Positions 1 to 8,303 are shown, numbered from the stretch's first letter. The stretch is DNA of 64,000 nt from Moraxella oblonga NBRC 102422 (GCF_001598275.1 NZ_BCYQ01000011.1:27468-91467); one strand, 5' to 3'. Translations and numbers: made by a program. The notes: generated from the sequence alone by a model not told the origin.

Positions 1-1
1 G

Positions 2-523
2 ATGAGCCAGCAGCCCCAAACCCAAAATTACAAAGATTACTCAAAGAATTTGGGGGCTTGGGTGTATAAAATTGAACTGCTGGGCAAGCACCACAACAAA
101 GCCAATTTTGACTGTGGTAATGAGGCTCTCAATCGTTACCTGCACACAATGGCAAATCAACACGCCAAAAAGGGTGTTAGTCGCACCCATATTTTAACCA
201 ATGCCGATGATGAGATTTTGGGCTTTTACACCCTATCGGCGGTGAGTGTGGATAACCCAAACATTAAAGGTATGCCTCATTCTTTACCAAGCGTGTTACT
301 GGGACGACTGGCAGTCAGTCGCTTTCATCAAAAACAAGGACACGCCCAACGACTGATGGTAAATGCCATTGAACGAGTAATCAAAGCCAGCCTTGATATC
401 GGCATTTGTTTTTTAGTTGTGGATTTAAAATATCAAGGCTTAGTTGCCTTTTATGAACAATTTGGTTTTGAGTTGTTTGACGATAATTTAAGAATGTACC
501 TAAAAATCAATGACATCGCTTAG
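2..523 (+). CDS. GNAT family N-acetyltransferase, TacT-like
   Basis: This 173-residue protein has the layout of the GNAT toxins paired with DUF1778 ribbon-helix-helix antitoxins. An N-terminal FDCGNEALNRYL segment is followed by the acetyl-CoA loop (LAVSRFHQKQGHAQRL, about residues 103-118) and the C-terminal YEQFGFELF strand. Characterised relatives acetylate the amino group of charged tRNAs and block translation; this activity is inferred here. The matching antitoxin would normally lie directly upstream, and the ATG is the second base of the window, so it cannot be seen. An ordinary small-molecule acetyltransferase is the alternative. Confidence 0.8.
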   Translation: MSQQPQTQNYKDYSKNLGAWVYKIELLGKHHNKANFDCGNEALNRYLHTMANQHAKKGVSRTHILTNADDEILGFYTLSAVSVDNPNIKGMPHSLPSVLLGRLAVSRFHQKQGHAQRLMVNAIERVIKASLDIGICFLVVDLKYQGLVAFYEQFGFELFDDNLRMYLKINDIA

Positions 524-591
524 CTTGCTTGGGAATAACACCCCAAGTTAGCCCCCTATCATCGTTTGCTTACAAAATTTTTTAAATTTTT

Positions 592-622
592 ATTTCTGTA
601 AATACAGAAATTATTGTATAAT
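592..622 (+). promoter_or_regulatory. Promoter with palindromic operator-like site
   Basis: A perfect 9-bp inverted repeat (ATTTCTGTA-AA-TACAGAAAT, 592-611) precedes a consensus -10 box TATAAT at 617-622. The -35 position for a 17-bp spacer falls inside the palindrome, so a bound dimeric repressor could occlude it. The downstream gene begins at 651. The regulator is unknown. Confidence 0.5.
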
Positions 623-650
623 AGAGCAAATCCCAATTTGGAACATCAAA

Positions 651-1130
651 ATGGACAGTCTTGCCCTTTACCACCTTATTAAAACCTTGCATATTTTATC
701 GGCAATGGTCATCATCGGCACAGGCTTTGGCACGGCATTTTATTTGTTTGTTACCAACCGTAGCGGTAGCGTCCCTGCCCAATCGGTGGTCAGCTACTGG
801 GTGTGCAAGGCGGACTTTTGGTTTACCACACCGTGTGTGTTTTTTCAGTTTTTTTCAGGACTTTGGCTAATGCACGCCATCAAAATGCCATTTTCCGCCA
901 CTTGGATTTGGGCAAGCCTTGTGCTATTTTTCTTTTGTGGAGCGTTGTGGCTTCCTGTGGTGGTCTGGCAACTTAAAATGCGTGATATTGCCAAAAAAGC
1001 GTGCGATAATGGCGAAACAACCCTACCCTAAAGTTATTGGCAATACGCCAAAAAATGGGAGCTGTTTGGTTATCCTGCCTTTTTGGCGACAATGGGCATT
1101 GTGTTTTTAATGGTATTTAAACCGATGTAG
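651..1130 (+). pseudogene. DUF2269-type membrane protein interrupted by an in-frame stop
   Basis: The frame opens with MDSLALYHLIKTLHILSAM and reads four hydrophobic segments typical of small DUF2269 integral membrane proteins of unknown function. A TAA at 1029-1031 ends it after 126 residues. The same frame then continues without another stop to a TAG at 1128-1130. It encodes a plausible last helix (SYWQYAKKWELFGYPAF, ending MVFKP), which matches how this family normally ends. A single substitution, for instance from AAA or CAA, would explain the stop. It is therefore a pseudogene, a truncated form or a sequencing error. The next gene starts six bases later. Confidence 0.65.
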
Positions 1131-1136
1131 GAAAAT

Positions 1137-1580
1137 ATGATGAATAAATATCCTATTTTTAAAGTAACTTTTTTATATACGCTCATTGGTGGTTTTATTG
1201 GCGGAATATTATTGGCAATTTCTATTTTTATGGGTGAGCTTGATGGAATTTCCGAAATTTTTGAATTTATTGGTTCGGTTATTGGTTTTGGATTGCTTGG
1301 TATTTTGTTTGGTGGTATTCCTGCTGGCTTGACAGGCTATGCCATTAGCCGATTCAACTTATATAAAAATATCAAAAAACATTATCCCATAATGGCACTC
1401 ATTGGTTTTATATTATCCGCCATTTATGTTGTTCCGCTCTTTGCATTGATAGATGGTATAAAGTCTGATGAATGGAACACGGTTTTTACTTTTATGGGAG
1501 CTTTTGGAATTATTGGGGCAATTTCGGCAATCATTACAGGTTTTATTGTTTTGCCAAAATATTTAAATCGAGTGGAATAA
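1137..1580 (+). CDS. Hypothetical four-helix membrane protein
   Basis: This 147-residue protein has four strongly hydrophobic, glycine-rich segments and is probably an inner-membrane protein. I do not recognise a family. The second ATG (1140) is an equally possible start; a GGAAAAT stretch overlapping the end of the preceding gene could act as ribosome-binding site. It sits in a same-strand run (651-3292) with four-base or negative spacing, which suggests co-transcription with the DCC-family genes that follow. Confidence 0.65.
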   Translation: MMNKYPIFKVTFLYTLIGGFIGGILLAISIFMGELDGISEIFEFIGSVIGFGLLGILFGGIPAGLTGYAISRFNLYKNIKKHYPIMALIGFILSAIYVVPLFALIDGIKSDEWNTVFTFMGAFGIIGAISAIITGFIVLPKYLNRVE

Positions 1581-1584
1581 TTTT

Positions 1585-2028
1585 ATGATTACCCTATATT
1601 ATGACAATTCGTGCATTCTTTGTACCACCAATGCCATCACAATGCAACAAAAAGCCCCTAACAAAATTACCATTATTCCAAAAGATGATGCCATAGACCT
1701 ATTGGCAAAATACAACATCACAGAATTGGATATAATGACTTATGTCGTAGTACAAGATGAATTTGGGCAAATGCACAAGGGAATGAATGCGGTCAGGCTT
1801 TTATATAAAACCGCCAATATTCCTTTTCATTCATTGCTTTATTTTCCAATCATCAAACAAATAAGCAATGTTATTTATCCCATTATTGCCAAAAATAGAT
1901 ACAGAACCCCAAAATGGCTTATCAGGCTTATTTATGGTAGGGTTGCCAATTCTTGTGAAAATGGCGTTTGCCATATTGACCCAAAATTAAGAGCCAACAT
2001 TAAAGAAAATCAAGCGGAGAATAAATAA
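1585..2028 (+). CDS. DCC-family thiol-disulfide oxidoreductase-like protein (copy 1)
   Basis: The N-terminus YYDNSCILC carries the DxxCxxC signature of the DCC (DUF393) family, with Cys10 and Cys13 in a thioredoxin-like position. The family is predicted to be redox active, but substrates are not established. Near the C-terminus is a second cysteine pair, CENGVCHIDPK (Cys124, Cys129), which is also present in the adjacent paralogue. There is no signal peptide, so it is probably cytoplasmic. Its TAA stop overlaps the ATG of the next gene by one base, so translation is likely coupled. Confidence 0.8.
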   Translation: MITLYYDNSCILCTTNAITMQQKAPNKITIIPKDDAIDLLAKYNITELDIMTYVVVQDEFGQMHKGMNAVRLLYKTANIPFHSLLYFPIIKQISNVIYPIIAKNRYRTPKWLIRLIYGRVANSCENGVCHIDPKLRANIKENQAENK

Positions 2029-2447
2029 TGATTACCGTCTTTTATGATGATGATTGCCCGATTTGTCAAAGTGAAATTACACATTTAACCGCCAAAAATC
2101 CTGATAAAATCATTGGCATTCCTGTTAAAAATGCTCTTGATGAATTAAATCAAGCAGGTATTGATAAAATAGAGGCACTCACTTATTTGTGTATCAAAGA
2201 TGATAAAGGTCATTTCTATAAAGGCATAGAGGCGGTAAGACTACTACACCAAACCGCCAATAGCGAATTTGCCCTTATTTTAGACTTACCCATCATTAAA
2301 CCAATGAGCGAATTGATTTATCCAATCTTTGCCAAACACCGTTATAAAATTCCAAAATGGATTGCCCATTTACTCTTTGGTAAGCCAAAGGTTCATTGTG
2401 AAAATGGCGTTTGTCATATTAACCCAAAAGATAGAATCAACCAATGA
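2028..2447 (+). CDS. DCC-family thiol-disulfide oxidoreductase-like protein (copy 2)
   Basis: This 139-residue paralogue of the preceding gene begins FYDDDCPIC (Cys10, Cys13). It ends with the same CENGVCHI(N)PK motif at Cys124 and Cys129, and both proteins also share a KHRYKIPKW/KNRYRTPKW segment. The pair looks like a tandem duplication followed by divergence. It overlaps the SDR gene downstream by four bases (ATGA), so the two DCC proteins and the SDR are probably made together. Confidence 0.8.
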   Translation: MITVFYDDDCPICQSEITHLTAKNPDKIIGIPVKNALDELNQAGIDKIEALTYLCIKDDKGHFYKGIEAVRLLHQTANSEFALILDLPIIKPMSELIYPIFAKHRYKIPKWIAHLLFGKPKVHCENGVCHINPKDRINQ

Positions 2448-3292
2448 AAATTTTATTACTTGGTTCATCGGGTTTTATTGGTCGGCATTTATTAAAGGCT
2501 TGTCAGCAAAATAACTTTTTGGTGATTTGCCCCACTTCAAAAGAGCTGGATTTTTTAAATCCTAATGATGAAGTTTTTAAAGATTTATTAAAAGACATTG
2601 ATGTTATCATCAATACAGTTGGCATAATGAGCCGTGATAAACAGTTAATGCAAACAGTGCATTGTGATACCCCTATTTTATTTGCCAAAATCGCCAAAGA
2701 TTATGCCAATGATTTTAATAAAAAAATTCAATGGCTAAATTTATCCGCACTTGGGGCGGATGAAAATAGCGATGTGGCATTTGTAAAAAGTAAAGGGCAA
2801 GGCGATAAGGGTGTTTTGGCATTAGCCGATGACTATTTTAAAGTTAGCATTGTCCGTCCATCTTTGATTTATGGCGATGGTGGAGCAAGTACCAAATTAT
2901 TTTTACAATTAGCCAAATTCCCCATTTTACCATTACCAAAGGGCGGAAATTTTAACATTCAGCCTGTACACGCCGATGATGTGGTATTGGGCATTGTTAC
3001 ATTGATTGGCAATTATCATTATCCCAATATTATCAATTTTACAGGCAATCAAATTTTGACTTTAAAAGACTATTTGATACTATTAAGAAAAAACCATTAT
3101 CAAAAAGATAAAGCCATTATTATTTCAATGCCCTTTTTTATTGCCAAAATCGGTGCGTTGATATTGCAAAATTTTACCAATTTAATCAGTATAGATAGCC
3201 TGACTTTATTAAAAAATGGCAATGTGGCGGATAATGGGGTGTTTAAAGCTCTAATTAAACAATCTCCATTATCCATTCACAAATTTACTTAA
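2444..3292 (+). CDS. NAD(P)-dependent epimerase/dehydratase-like SDR
   Basis: The 282-residue protein starts MKILLLGSSGFIGRHL, a GxxGxxG Rossmann nucleotide-binding motif of extended or atypical SDRs. A VRPSLIYGDGGASTK segment near residue 140 is typical of the NDUFA9/YbjT-like group. The classical YxxxK motif is not obvious, so it may bind rather than oxidise its ligand. The C-terminus contains one or two hydrophobic stretches. It is the last gene of the plus-strand run and converges with a minus-strand membrane protein, overlapping it by four bases at the stop codons. Confidence 0.75.
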   Translation: MKILLLGSSGFIGRHLLKACQQNNFLVICPTSKELDFLNPNDEVFKDLLKDIDVIINTVGIMSRDKQLMQTVHCDTPILFAKIAKDYANDFNKKIQWLNLSALGADENSDVAFVKSKGQGDKGVLALADDYFKVSIVRPSLIYGDGGASTKLFLQLAKFPILPLPKGGNFNIQPVHADDVVLGIVTLIGNYHYPNIINFTGNQILTLKDYLILLRKNHYQKDKAIIISMPFFIAKIGALILQNFTNLISIDSLTLLKNGNVADNGVFKALIKQSPLSIHKFT

Positions 3293-3702
3293 TGTGATTT
3301 TTTATGTTTAACAGCTGTCATGATTAACACCAATAAACCCGTTAATATCGCTACAACTCCTGATAAAATAATACCTGTAATGACCGTTAAAGCAAACCCA
3401 ACAAATAACCCACCTTCACCAATTGTCCCAACCATAGATGTTGCCACCAAACCTGCCCATATATCCACTATCCCAATAGATTGGGTCATAGCTCGTATGA
3501 TAACACCATTTAATAAAGATTTTTGCAAGATGTGATTATTGCTTTTTATGGCATGATTATCAATCATTACATAAATAGGAATAAATATACAAATTCCCAA
3601 TATCACACCCAAATCATAAGACCAATCATTACCCAAATTGGCAAATACCAATCCCAAAATAGCATTTACCCAAACCAACGCCGTCCATTTGACCCACAAC
3701 AT
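3289..3702 (-). CDS. Hypothetical membrane protein
   Basis: This 137-residue protein has four hydrophobic segments and a short basic C-terminus (AVKHKKSH). No family is recognised. The ATG start follows AT-rich DNA. The gene is convergent with the SDR gene and lies divergently upstream of the metK leader. Confidence 0.6.
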   Translation of the reverse strand: MLWVKWTALVWVNAILGLVFANLGNDWSYDLGVILGICIFIPIYVMIDNHAIKSNNHILQKSLLNGVIIRAMTQSIGIVDIWAGLVATSMVGTIGEGGLFVGFALTVITGIILSGVVAILTGLLVLIMTAVKHKKSH

Positions 3703-3858
3703 AATATTGACCTCATAAAAAAATATAACATCATTATAACAAGCTCAATCAGCTTGAATTATGGAAAAATTATGAAAAAGAACTATGAATTTATAATTTT
3801 TCATCTTATCATAAATATTTTTCATCTAAAATTTTTCCCTTTTTGCACAAAAATGGCG

Positions 3859-3864
3859 TATAAT
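3859..3864 (+). promoter_or_regulatory. Putative metK -10 box
   Basis: A perfect TATAAT lies in an AT-rich stretch, although no convincing -35 is seen at standard spacing. Transcription starting near 3871 would give a leader of about 147 nt that contains the whole structured element upstream of metK. Confidence 0.45.
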
Positions 3865-3903
3865 TTTCCACCAAATATCTATTTGAAACCAAGATATTCT
3901 CGC

Positions 3904-4002
3904 CTTACGACGTCAGAGCCTTGCTCATTCTGTCAAGCCTAGATTTGCCATGCTCAGGCAAATGATGAAAAGCCACCAGAATGTCGTAAGTTTTTTAACT
4001 TA
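3904..4002 (+). ncRNA. Structured 5' leader of metK, candidate cis-regulatory RNA
   Basis: A closing 8-bp stem P1 pairs CTTACGAC (3904-3911) with GTCGTAAG (3983-3990). P2 pairs ATTCTG (3927-3932) with CAGAAT (3977-3982), directly stacked on P1. P3 pairs ATTTGCC (3943-3949) with GGCAAAT (3957-3963). A small hairpin GAGC-CTT-GCTC occupies 3916-3926. The P3 loop carries a second GCTC (3952-3955) that could pair instead with GAGC 3916-3919 as a pseudoknot. P1 is followed at once by six T (3991-3996), as in an intrinsic terminator. An alternative hairpin TAAGTT-TTTT-AACTTA (3987-4002) would compete with P1. It does not match the SAM riboswitch consensus sequences I know. SAM sensing is inferred only from the position before metK. 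Confidence 0.65.
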
Positions 4003-4017
4003 TCAAGATGAAATTTT

Positions 4018-5184
4018 ATGAATTATCAACTATTTACCTCCGAATCCGTCTCCGAAGGACACCCAGACAAAATGGCTGACCAAATCTCGGACGCCATTTT
4101 GGACGCCATTTTGACCCAAGACAAGGATGCTCGTGTGGCGTGCGAAACCTTAACTAAAACAGGGGCAGTGGTACTGGCAGGAGAGATTACCACCACTGCC
4201 AACATTGATGTAGAAAAAGTAGTGCGTGAAACGGTCAATAAAATTGGCTATAACCACTCTGATTTGGGCTTTGATGGGTCTAGCTGTGCGGTCATCAATA
4301 TGATTGGCAAGCAGTCACCAGAGATTGCCCAAGGTGTGGATAGACAACGCCCAGAAGATCAAGGAGCAGGCGACCAAGGTTTGATGTTTGGCTACGCTTG
4401 CAACGAGACAGATGTACTCATGCCTGCCCCCATACAGCTATCGCATCGCCTCATGGAAAAACAGGCACAGCTACGCAAAAATGGTACACTCTCATGGCTA
4501 CGCCCAGACGCAAAAGCCCAAGTCAGCCTACGCTACGATGACAACCATTGCCCACTAGCGGTGGACGCACTCGTACTCTCCACCCAACACGCCCCAGAAA
4601 TTAGTCAGACAGATTTGCACGAAGCAGTCATGGAAGAAATCATCAAGAAAGTCATTCCTAGCGAGCTTCTACACGCTGGCACAAAATACCACATCAATCC
4701 CACAGGCAAATTTGTCATTGGTGGTCCTGTGGGCGATGCTGGCTTAACAGGACGCAAAATCATCGTGGATACCTATGGTGGCATGGCTCGTCATGGTGGT
4801 GGAGCATTCTCTGGTAAAGACCCATCCAAGGTAGATAGAAGTGCCGCCTATGCAGGTCGCTATGTCGCCAAAAACCTAGTGGCAGCAGGGCTTGCCGACC
4901 GTATTGAAGTACAAGTATCCTACGCTATTGGTGTGGCTGAACCCACCTCTATTTCGGTGAACACTTTTGGCACAGGCAAGGTTTCCAACGATGAAATCAT
5001 TCGCCTCATTCGCACTCATTTTGACTTGCGTCCCTATGGCATCACTCGTATGCTAAATCTCCTACAACCCATGTATGAAATCACGGCAAGTTATGGGCAT
5101 TTTGGCAGACATGGTACAGACAATGCCTTTACTTGGGAGAAAACTGACAAAGTAGAAGCGATTAAAGCAGATACAAATTGGTAA
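4018..5184 (+). CDS. metK: S-adenosylmethionine synthase
   Basis: The 388-residue enzyme makes S-adenosylmethionine from methionine and ATP in the cytoplasm. It has the full family length. The N-terminal [19 protein letters not shown] carries the ATP-binding His, the middle has [12 protein letters not shown], and the C-terminal half has [16 protein letters not shown] with the phosphate-binding loop. The ATG follows the structured leader, and only a weak AAGATG purine stretch serves as ribosome-binding site. This is consistent with control at the RNA level. Confidence 0.97.
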   Translation: MNYQLFTSESVSEGHPDKMADQISDAILDAILTQDKDARVACETLTKTGAVVLAGEITTTANIDVEKVVRETVNKIGYNHSDLGFDGSSCAVINMIGKQSPEIAQGVDRQRPEDQGAGDQGLMFGYACNETDVLMPAPIQLSHRLMEKQAQLRKNGTLSWLRPDAKAQVSLRYDDNHCPLAVDALVLSTQHAPEISQTDLHEAVMEEIIKKVIPSELLHAGTKYHINPTGKFVIGGPVGDAGLTGRKIIVDTYGGMARHGGGAFSGKDPSKVDRSAAYAGRYVAKNLVAAGLADRIEVQVSYAIGVAEPTSISVNTFGTGKVSNDEIIRLIRTHFDLRPYGITRMLNLLQPMYEITASYGHFGRHGTDNAFTWEKTDKVEAIKADTNW

Positions 5185-5185
5185 T

Positions 5186-5214
5186 TTTACCCAACTGATG
5201 AACTATGATACAAT
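5186..5214 (+). promoter_or_regulatory. Promoter for the DUF3144 gene
   Basis: TTTACC (5186-5191) and TACAAT (5209-5214) are separated by 17 bp, with TGA forming an extended -10. Transcription would begin near 5221, upstream of the ATG at 5264. Confidence 0.6.
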
Positions 5215-5243
5215 AAAAGCTAGTCCATGACTGGCTTTTATTT
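5215..5243 (+). terminator. Intrinsic terminator after metK
   Basis: AAAAGCTAGT (5215-5224) pairs with ACTGGCTTTT (5230-5239), with one G-U pair and a five-base loop, and a short T-rich tail follows. It overlaps the -10 and start region of the next promoter. Confidence 0.6.
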
Positions 5244-5263
5244 TACAATCTCTAAGGAATTTT

Positions 5264-5596
5264 ATGTCAAACTTAAATGAACAAATCAGTGAAAACACCG
5301 CTCAACTTCCCCAAGATGCCCACGCCTTTTTTGAGCGCGCGGACGAGGTGATTACTTTGGCAAATTCACAACTGTCGCCCACCTCACACGCAGGGCAAGT
5401 GGCAGCGTCCTTGACCTATGCGGCTGCCCGCTTTGCCGTGTCGGCAGCGAGTATCGGCTTTGTCAAAGGATCTGATTTTGCCAAAGAAAAATCAGAGATG
5501 ATTGACTTTTATACCAAGCAGTACCAACAAATGCTTGCCGATAACATTGATGATTATGCCCAAAATTTTGAAAAATACACAGGCATTACAAAATAA
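5264..5596 (+). CDS. DUF3144 family protein
   Basis: This 110-residue acidic protein has the family pattern FFERADEVITLANSQ followed by AASLTYAAARFAVSAAS and a C-terminal helix ending in YAQNFEKYTG. Family members are small, helical and of unknown function, common in Acinetobacter and Psychrobacter relatives. There is no signal peptide. It has its own promoter and an AAGGAATTTT ribosome-binding site. It converges with rnz. Confidence 0.75.
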   Translation: MSNLNEQISENTAQLPQDAHAFFERADEVITLANSQLSPTSHAGQVAASLTYAAARFAVSAASIGFVKGSDFAKEKSEMIDFYTKQYQQMLADNIDDYAQNFEKYTGITK

Positions 5597-5663
5597 ATCA
5601 CACACATTTACCATCTGTCTTTGCTCATGATGAATGGGCAAAGTTTACCAATCAAATCACCAT

Positions 5664-6665
5664 TTATTCAATCATCACCTGCAAAAAATCCTTTGCCAAC
5701 ACCAATTCCCCCTCATAATACCGACCAGCTTCGGCACGTACATGACCCATGTTTGGCAGATTAGAGGCTATATCTTCAAACAAGGCATATCTGGCACTAA
5801 AATGCGTCAAAATCAGCATGGGGATATGGTGTTTTTGGGCAAATTCTGCCACCATTTTAGCACTTGAATGCTTAGGGTCAAATCCACCTTGCTCCATAGG
5901 TTTGTGGATAATTCTTTGCATGATATCATGCGTATAAGTCGCTTCGTGAACTAAAGCTTTTGCTCCTTGCACCGCTTGGGCAAGCAAATCTGGTGTATCG
6001 TTATCGCCTGCAATGACAATTTTAAGCTTATTCTCCAAATGAACTTTATAATCATTAGCACAAATTTTCTTATTATCAATCATCACTTCATCAGATTTTA
6101 ATATTTGATTCCAATATATGGTTGGTATTTTTTCGTGATTGAGTTTATCCACCAATAATTTATCTTTTTGTAAATATTGAATAATCTCAAAACCAAATGA
6201 ACTAATACGATGTGATAATGTATGAATGTAAATATCAATATGATGATTATCGCCAAACGAGATGGTTAGATTTTGAGCCAAATAATCCTCAATACTTATA
6301 AATTCAATGGGGTAATTAAAGTACAACTCACTCACTATTGTTAGCGTATCCAAAAGCTTGGCAATGGCTTTGGGAGCAATGATGGTTAAAGGCTTGGTAC
6401 GTTTGTGCATTGCCAAACTTGCCAAAAGCCCACCAAGCCCATAACAATGGTCGCCATGCGTATGCGTAATTAAGATGGCGGACAAATTAGTAATGGATAA
6501 ATGACTTTTTAATAATTGGTGCTGAGTACCTTCACCGCAATCCACCAATAACCAACCATGACGTTTGGCATGAATATCTGCCATACATTCTATCGCCAAA
6601 GCCGATGTATTTCTTTCACGTGTGGGAATACCACTTGATGTGCCTAAAAAAGTCAAACGAAACAT
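5664..6665 (-). CDS. rnz: Ribonuclease Z
   Basis: This metallo-beta-lactamase-fold endonuclease matures tRNA 3' ends. The protein starts MFRLTFLGTSSGIPTRERNTSA and carries the zinc motif THTHGDHCYGLGGLLAS near residue 60. Further ligands appear as VIAGDNDT and THFSARY near the C-terminus. I chose the ATG at 6665 because GGAATGG lies just upstream and the family begins at this point; the frame stays open 27 bases further up. At 333 residues it is slightly longer than the usual short form. Confidence 0.93.
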   Translation of the reverse strand: MFRLTFLGTSSGIPTRERNTSALAIECMADIHAKRHGWLLVDCGEGTQHQLLKSHLSITNLSAILITHTHGDHCYGLGGLLASLAMHKRTKPLTIIAPKAIAKLLDTLTIVSELYFNYPIEFISIEDYLAQNLTISFGDNHHIDIYIHTLSHRISSFGFEIIQYLQKDKLLVDKLNHEKIPTIYWNQILKSDEVMIDNKKICANDYKVHLENKLKIVIAGDNDTPDLLAQAVQGAKALVHEATYTHDIMQRIIHKPMEQGGFDPKHSSAKMVAEFAQKHHIPMLILTHFSARYALFEDIASNLPNMGHVRAEAGRYYEGELVLAKDFLQVMIE

Positions 6666-6788
6666 ATTACCATTCCAAAATAAAATTATCAAAATAAAAA
6701 TAATGTTATAACAATGACAAAAATTTATTTTGCCAAAAACTCATAATTGTGTTATTTTAAACCAACTTTTTATTTAAGGATATTTTTG

Positions 6789-7703
6789 ATGAGTGCTTTA
6801 ATCAAACTTAGTCATTATACCACCATCGTGGCAGATACAGGTGATTTAAATGCCATCAGACGCTTACGCCCAAAAGATGCCACCACCAACCCAAGCCTTG
6901 TAACATCAGCCCTACTCTCTGGTGAACATGACGATTTAATACAACAAATCAAAGGGTTGGGACTGACCCAAGACGCAACCATTGACCGTTTGACCGCCGA
7001 ACTTGGCAAACAGATCCTAAGCCACATAGATGGACGTGTCTCTACCGAAGTGGACGCACGCCACTCATTTGATACCGACAAAACAGTCAAAAATGCCCTA
7101 GAATTTATTGAACTTTATGATAAATTAGGTGTGGATACCAGCCGTATTTTAATCAAAATCGCCTCAACATGGCAAGGCATCAAGTCTGCCGAAATCCTAG
7201 AAAAACAAGGCATTCATTGTAATCTCACCCTACTATTTACCAACACTCAAGCCCGTGCCTGTGCAGATGCTGGCGTGAAACTCATCTCCCCCTTTGTGGG
7301 ACGACTTACCGACTGGCAAAAAACACACGAAAACAAACAACTAATTGATATTGCTGATGACTTGGGCGTAAATTCAGTCAAAAATATCTACCAATTTTAC
7401 AAATTACACGGCTATGCCACCGAAATCATGGGAGCAAGTTTTCGCTCCACCGCCCAAATTCTGGCTTTGGCGGGCTGTGATTTGCTCACCATCTCACCTG
7501 CTTTACTTGATGAGTTGGCAAATATGGACGACCAAGTGATACGCCAATTAACACCCAGCAATAACCCCCTTGAACGCCCTACCCCAATTAGCGAAAAAGA
7601 CTTTTACACACAACAAGATGACTCGCCATTAAACACGCTATTACTCAAAGGTATTGACGGTTTTATTGACGCTCGCAACAAATTGACTCATCAGTTATTT
7701 TAA
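6789..7703 (+). CDS. tal: Transaldolase
   Basis: The 304-residue enzyme transfers dihydroxyacetone units between sugar phosphates in the non-oxidative pentose phosphate pathway. Visible family signatures are DATTNPSLV near residue 35, VSTEVDAR, the catalytic-lysine segment RILIKIASTWQGI, and CDLLTISPALL. The ATG at 6789 follows an AAGGA ribosome-binding site. It is functionally linked to rpiA elsewhere in the window. Confidence 0.96.
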   Translation: MSALIKLSHYTTIVADTGDLNAIRRLRPKDATTNPSLVTSALLSGEHDDLIQQIKGLGLTQDATIDRLTAELGKQILSHIDGRVSTEVDARHSFDTDKTVKNALEFIELYDKLGVDTSRILIKIASTWQGIKSAEILEKQGIHCNLTLLFTNTQARACADAGVKLISPFVGRLTDWQKTHENKQLIDIADDLGVNSVKNIYQFYKLHGYATEIMGASFRSTAQILALAGCDLLTISPALLDELANMDDQVIRQLTPSNNPLERPTPISEKDFYTQQDDSPLNTLLLKGIDGFIDARNKLTHQLF

Positions 7704-7725
7704 TTGGTTATCTTAGGACACTGCC

Positions 7726-8133
7726 ATGAAAATAAAACTTATCATCATCTCGTTAGTTACTTGCTTATTTAGTCAATCTGTCATCGCTTGCGAAACCCCC
7801 AACCTTGAAGACTCTAAAGAGTTTGATGGCGTGGATTGCTTTTATGATGGTTTTGCCCGAGTTATGCAAAAAGGCAAATGGAACCACATCAATTCAAAAG
7901 GTCAAAAAATCAGTGAGGTAGATTTTGACTATGCTTGGGAATTTCACGAAGGTATGGCGGCGGTAGAAATTAAAAACAAATGGGGTTTCATCAATCAATC
8001 TGGACAAATCGCCATACCTTTAAAGTATGACTATGTATGGGATTTTAGAGATGGGCAAGCCTTAGTAAGACTAGATGGTCGTTCATTTTACATTGATAGC
8101 ACTGGTAGCATCATCAAGAAAACAAATGATTAG
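7726..8133 (+). CDS. Secreted WG-repeat protein
   Basis: The 135-residue protein has a signal peptide ending near IACETP, followed by repeats of the WG type (KGKWNHINSKGQ, KNKWGFINQSGQ, DGRSFYIDSTG). Such repeats form beta-hairpin arrays and the function is unknown. The ATG lies 22 bases after tal with a TAGGA upstream. Co-transcription with tal is possible. Confidence 0.75.
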   Translation: MKIKLIIISLVTCLFSQSVIACETPNLEDSKEFDGVDCFYDGFARVMQKGKWNHINSKGQKISEVDFDYAWEFHEGMAAVEIKNKWGFINQSGQIAIPLKYDYVWDFRDGQALVRLDGRSFYIDSTGSIIKKTND

Positions 8134-8238
8134 GGCATGTTGAACCTTTAAACACCATCTACAAGTCCAATACACCCTAATTTATAAAATTAAAAACGGT
8201 ATCATTGATAAAACTTATCATAAAAATACAAAAATTAC

Positions 8239-8288
8239 TTTACAAAATCAGTGAATAGGTGTACAATTAACATTTATTCACTGATTTT
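8239..8288 (+). promoter_or_regulatory. Rubredoxin promoter flanked by a 14-bp inverted repeat
   Basis: TTTACA (8239-8244), a 17-bp spacer and TACAAT (8262-8267) form a good sigma-70 promoter. A perfect inverted repeat AAAATCAGTGAATA (8244-8257) and TATTCACTGATTTT (8275-8288) straddles the -10 box. One arm fills the spacer and the other lies at the expected transcription start. This suggests an operator; in read-through transcripts it would form a hairpin just before the TGAGG ribosome-binding site. Confidence 0.65.
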
Positions 8289-8303
8289 ATTGAGGTTTTT
8301 ATC

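Noticed and set aside
596..607. CTGT-AAAT-ACAG as a LexA box
   Set aside because: The half-site spacing is four, not the eight bases of the classic LexA operator, and no SOS gene follows.
3523..3942. A plus-strand open frame of 139 codons overlapping the 5' half of the metK leader
   Set aside because: It has low-complexity, Asn/Ile/Tyr-rich composition, lies antisense to the membrane gene at 3289, and ends inside the leader stems. It is a chance frame in AT-rich DNA.
4000..4008. CTTATCAAGA-like words resembling the start of a SAM-I riboswitch
   Set aside because: The match is only at the beginning. The conserved SAM-I core and its four-way junction are absent, and the position is downstream of the structured element.
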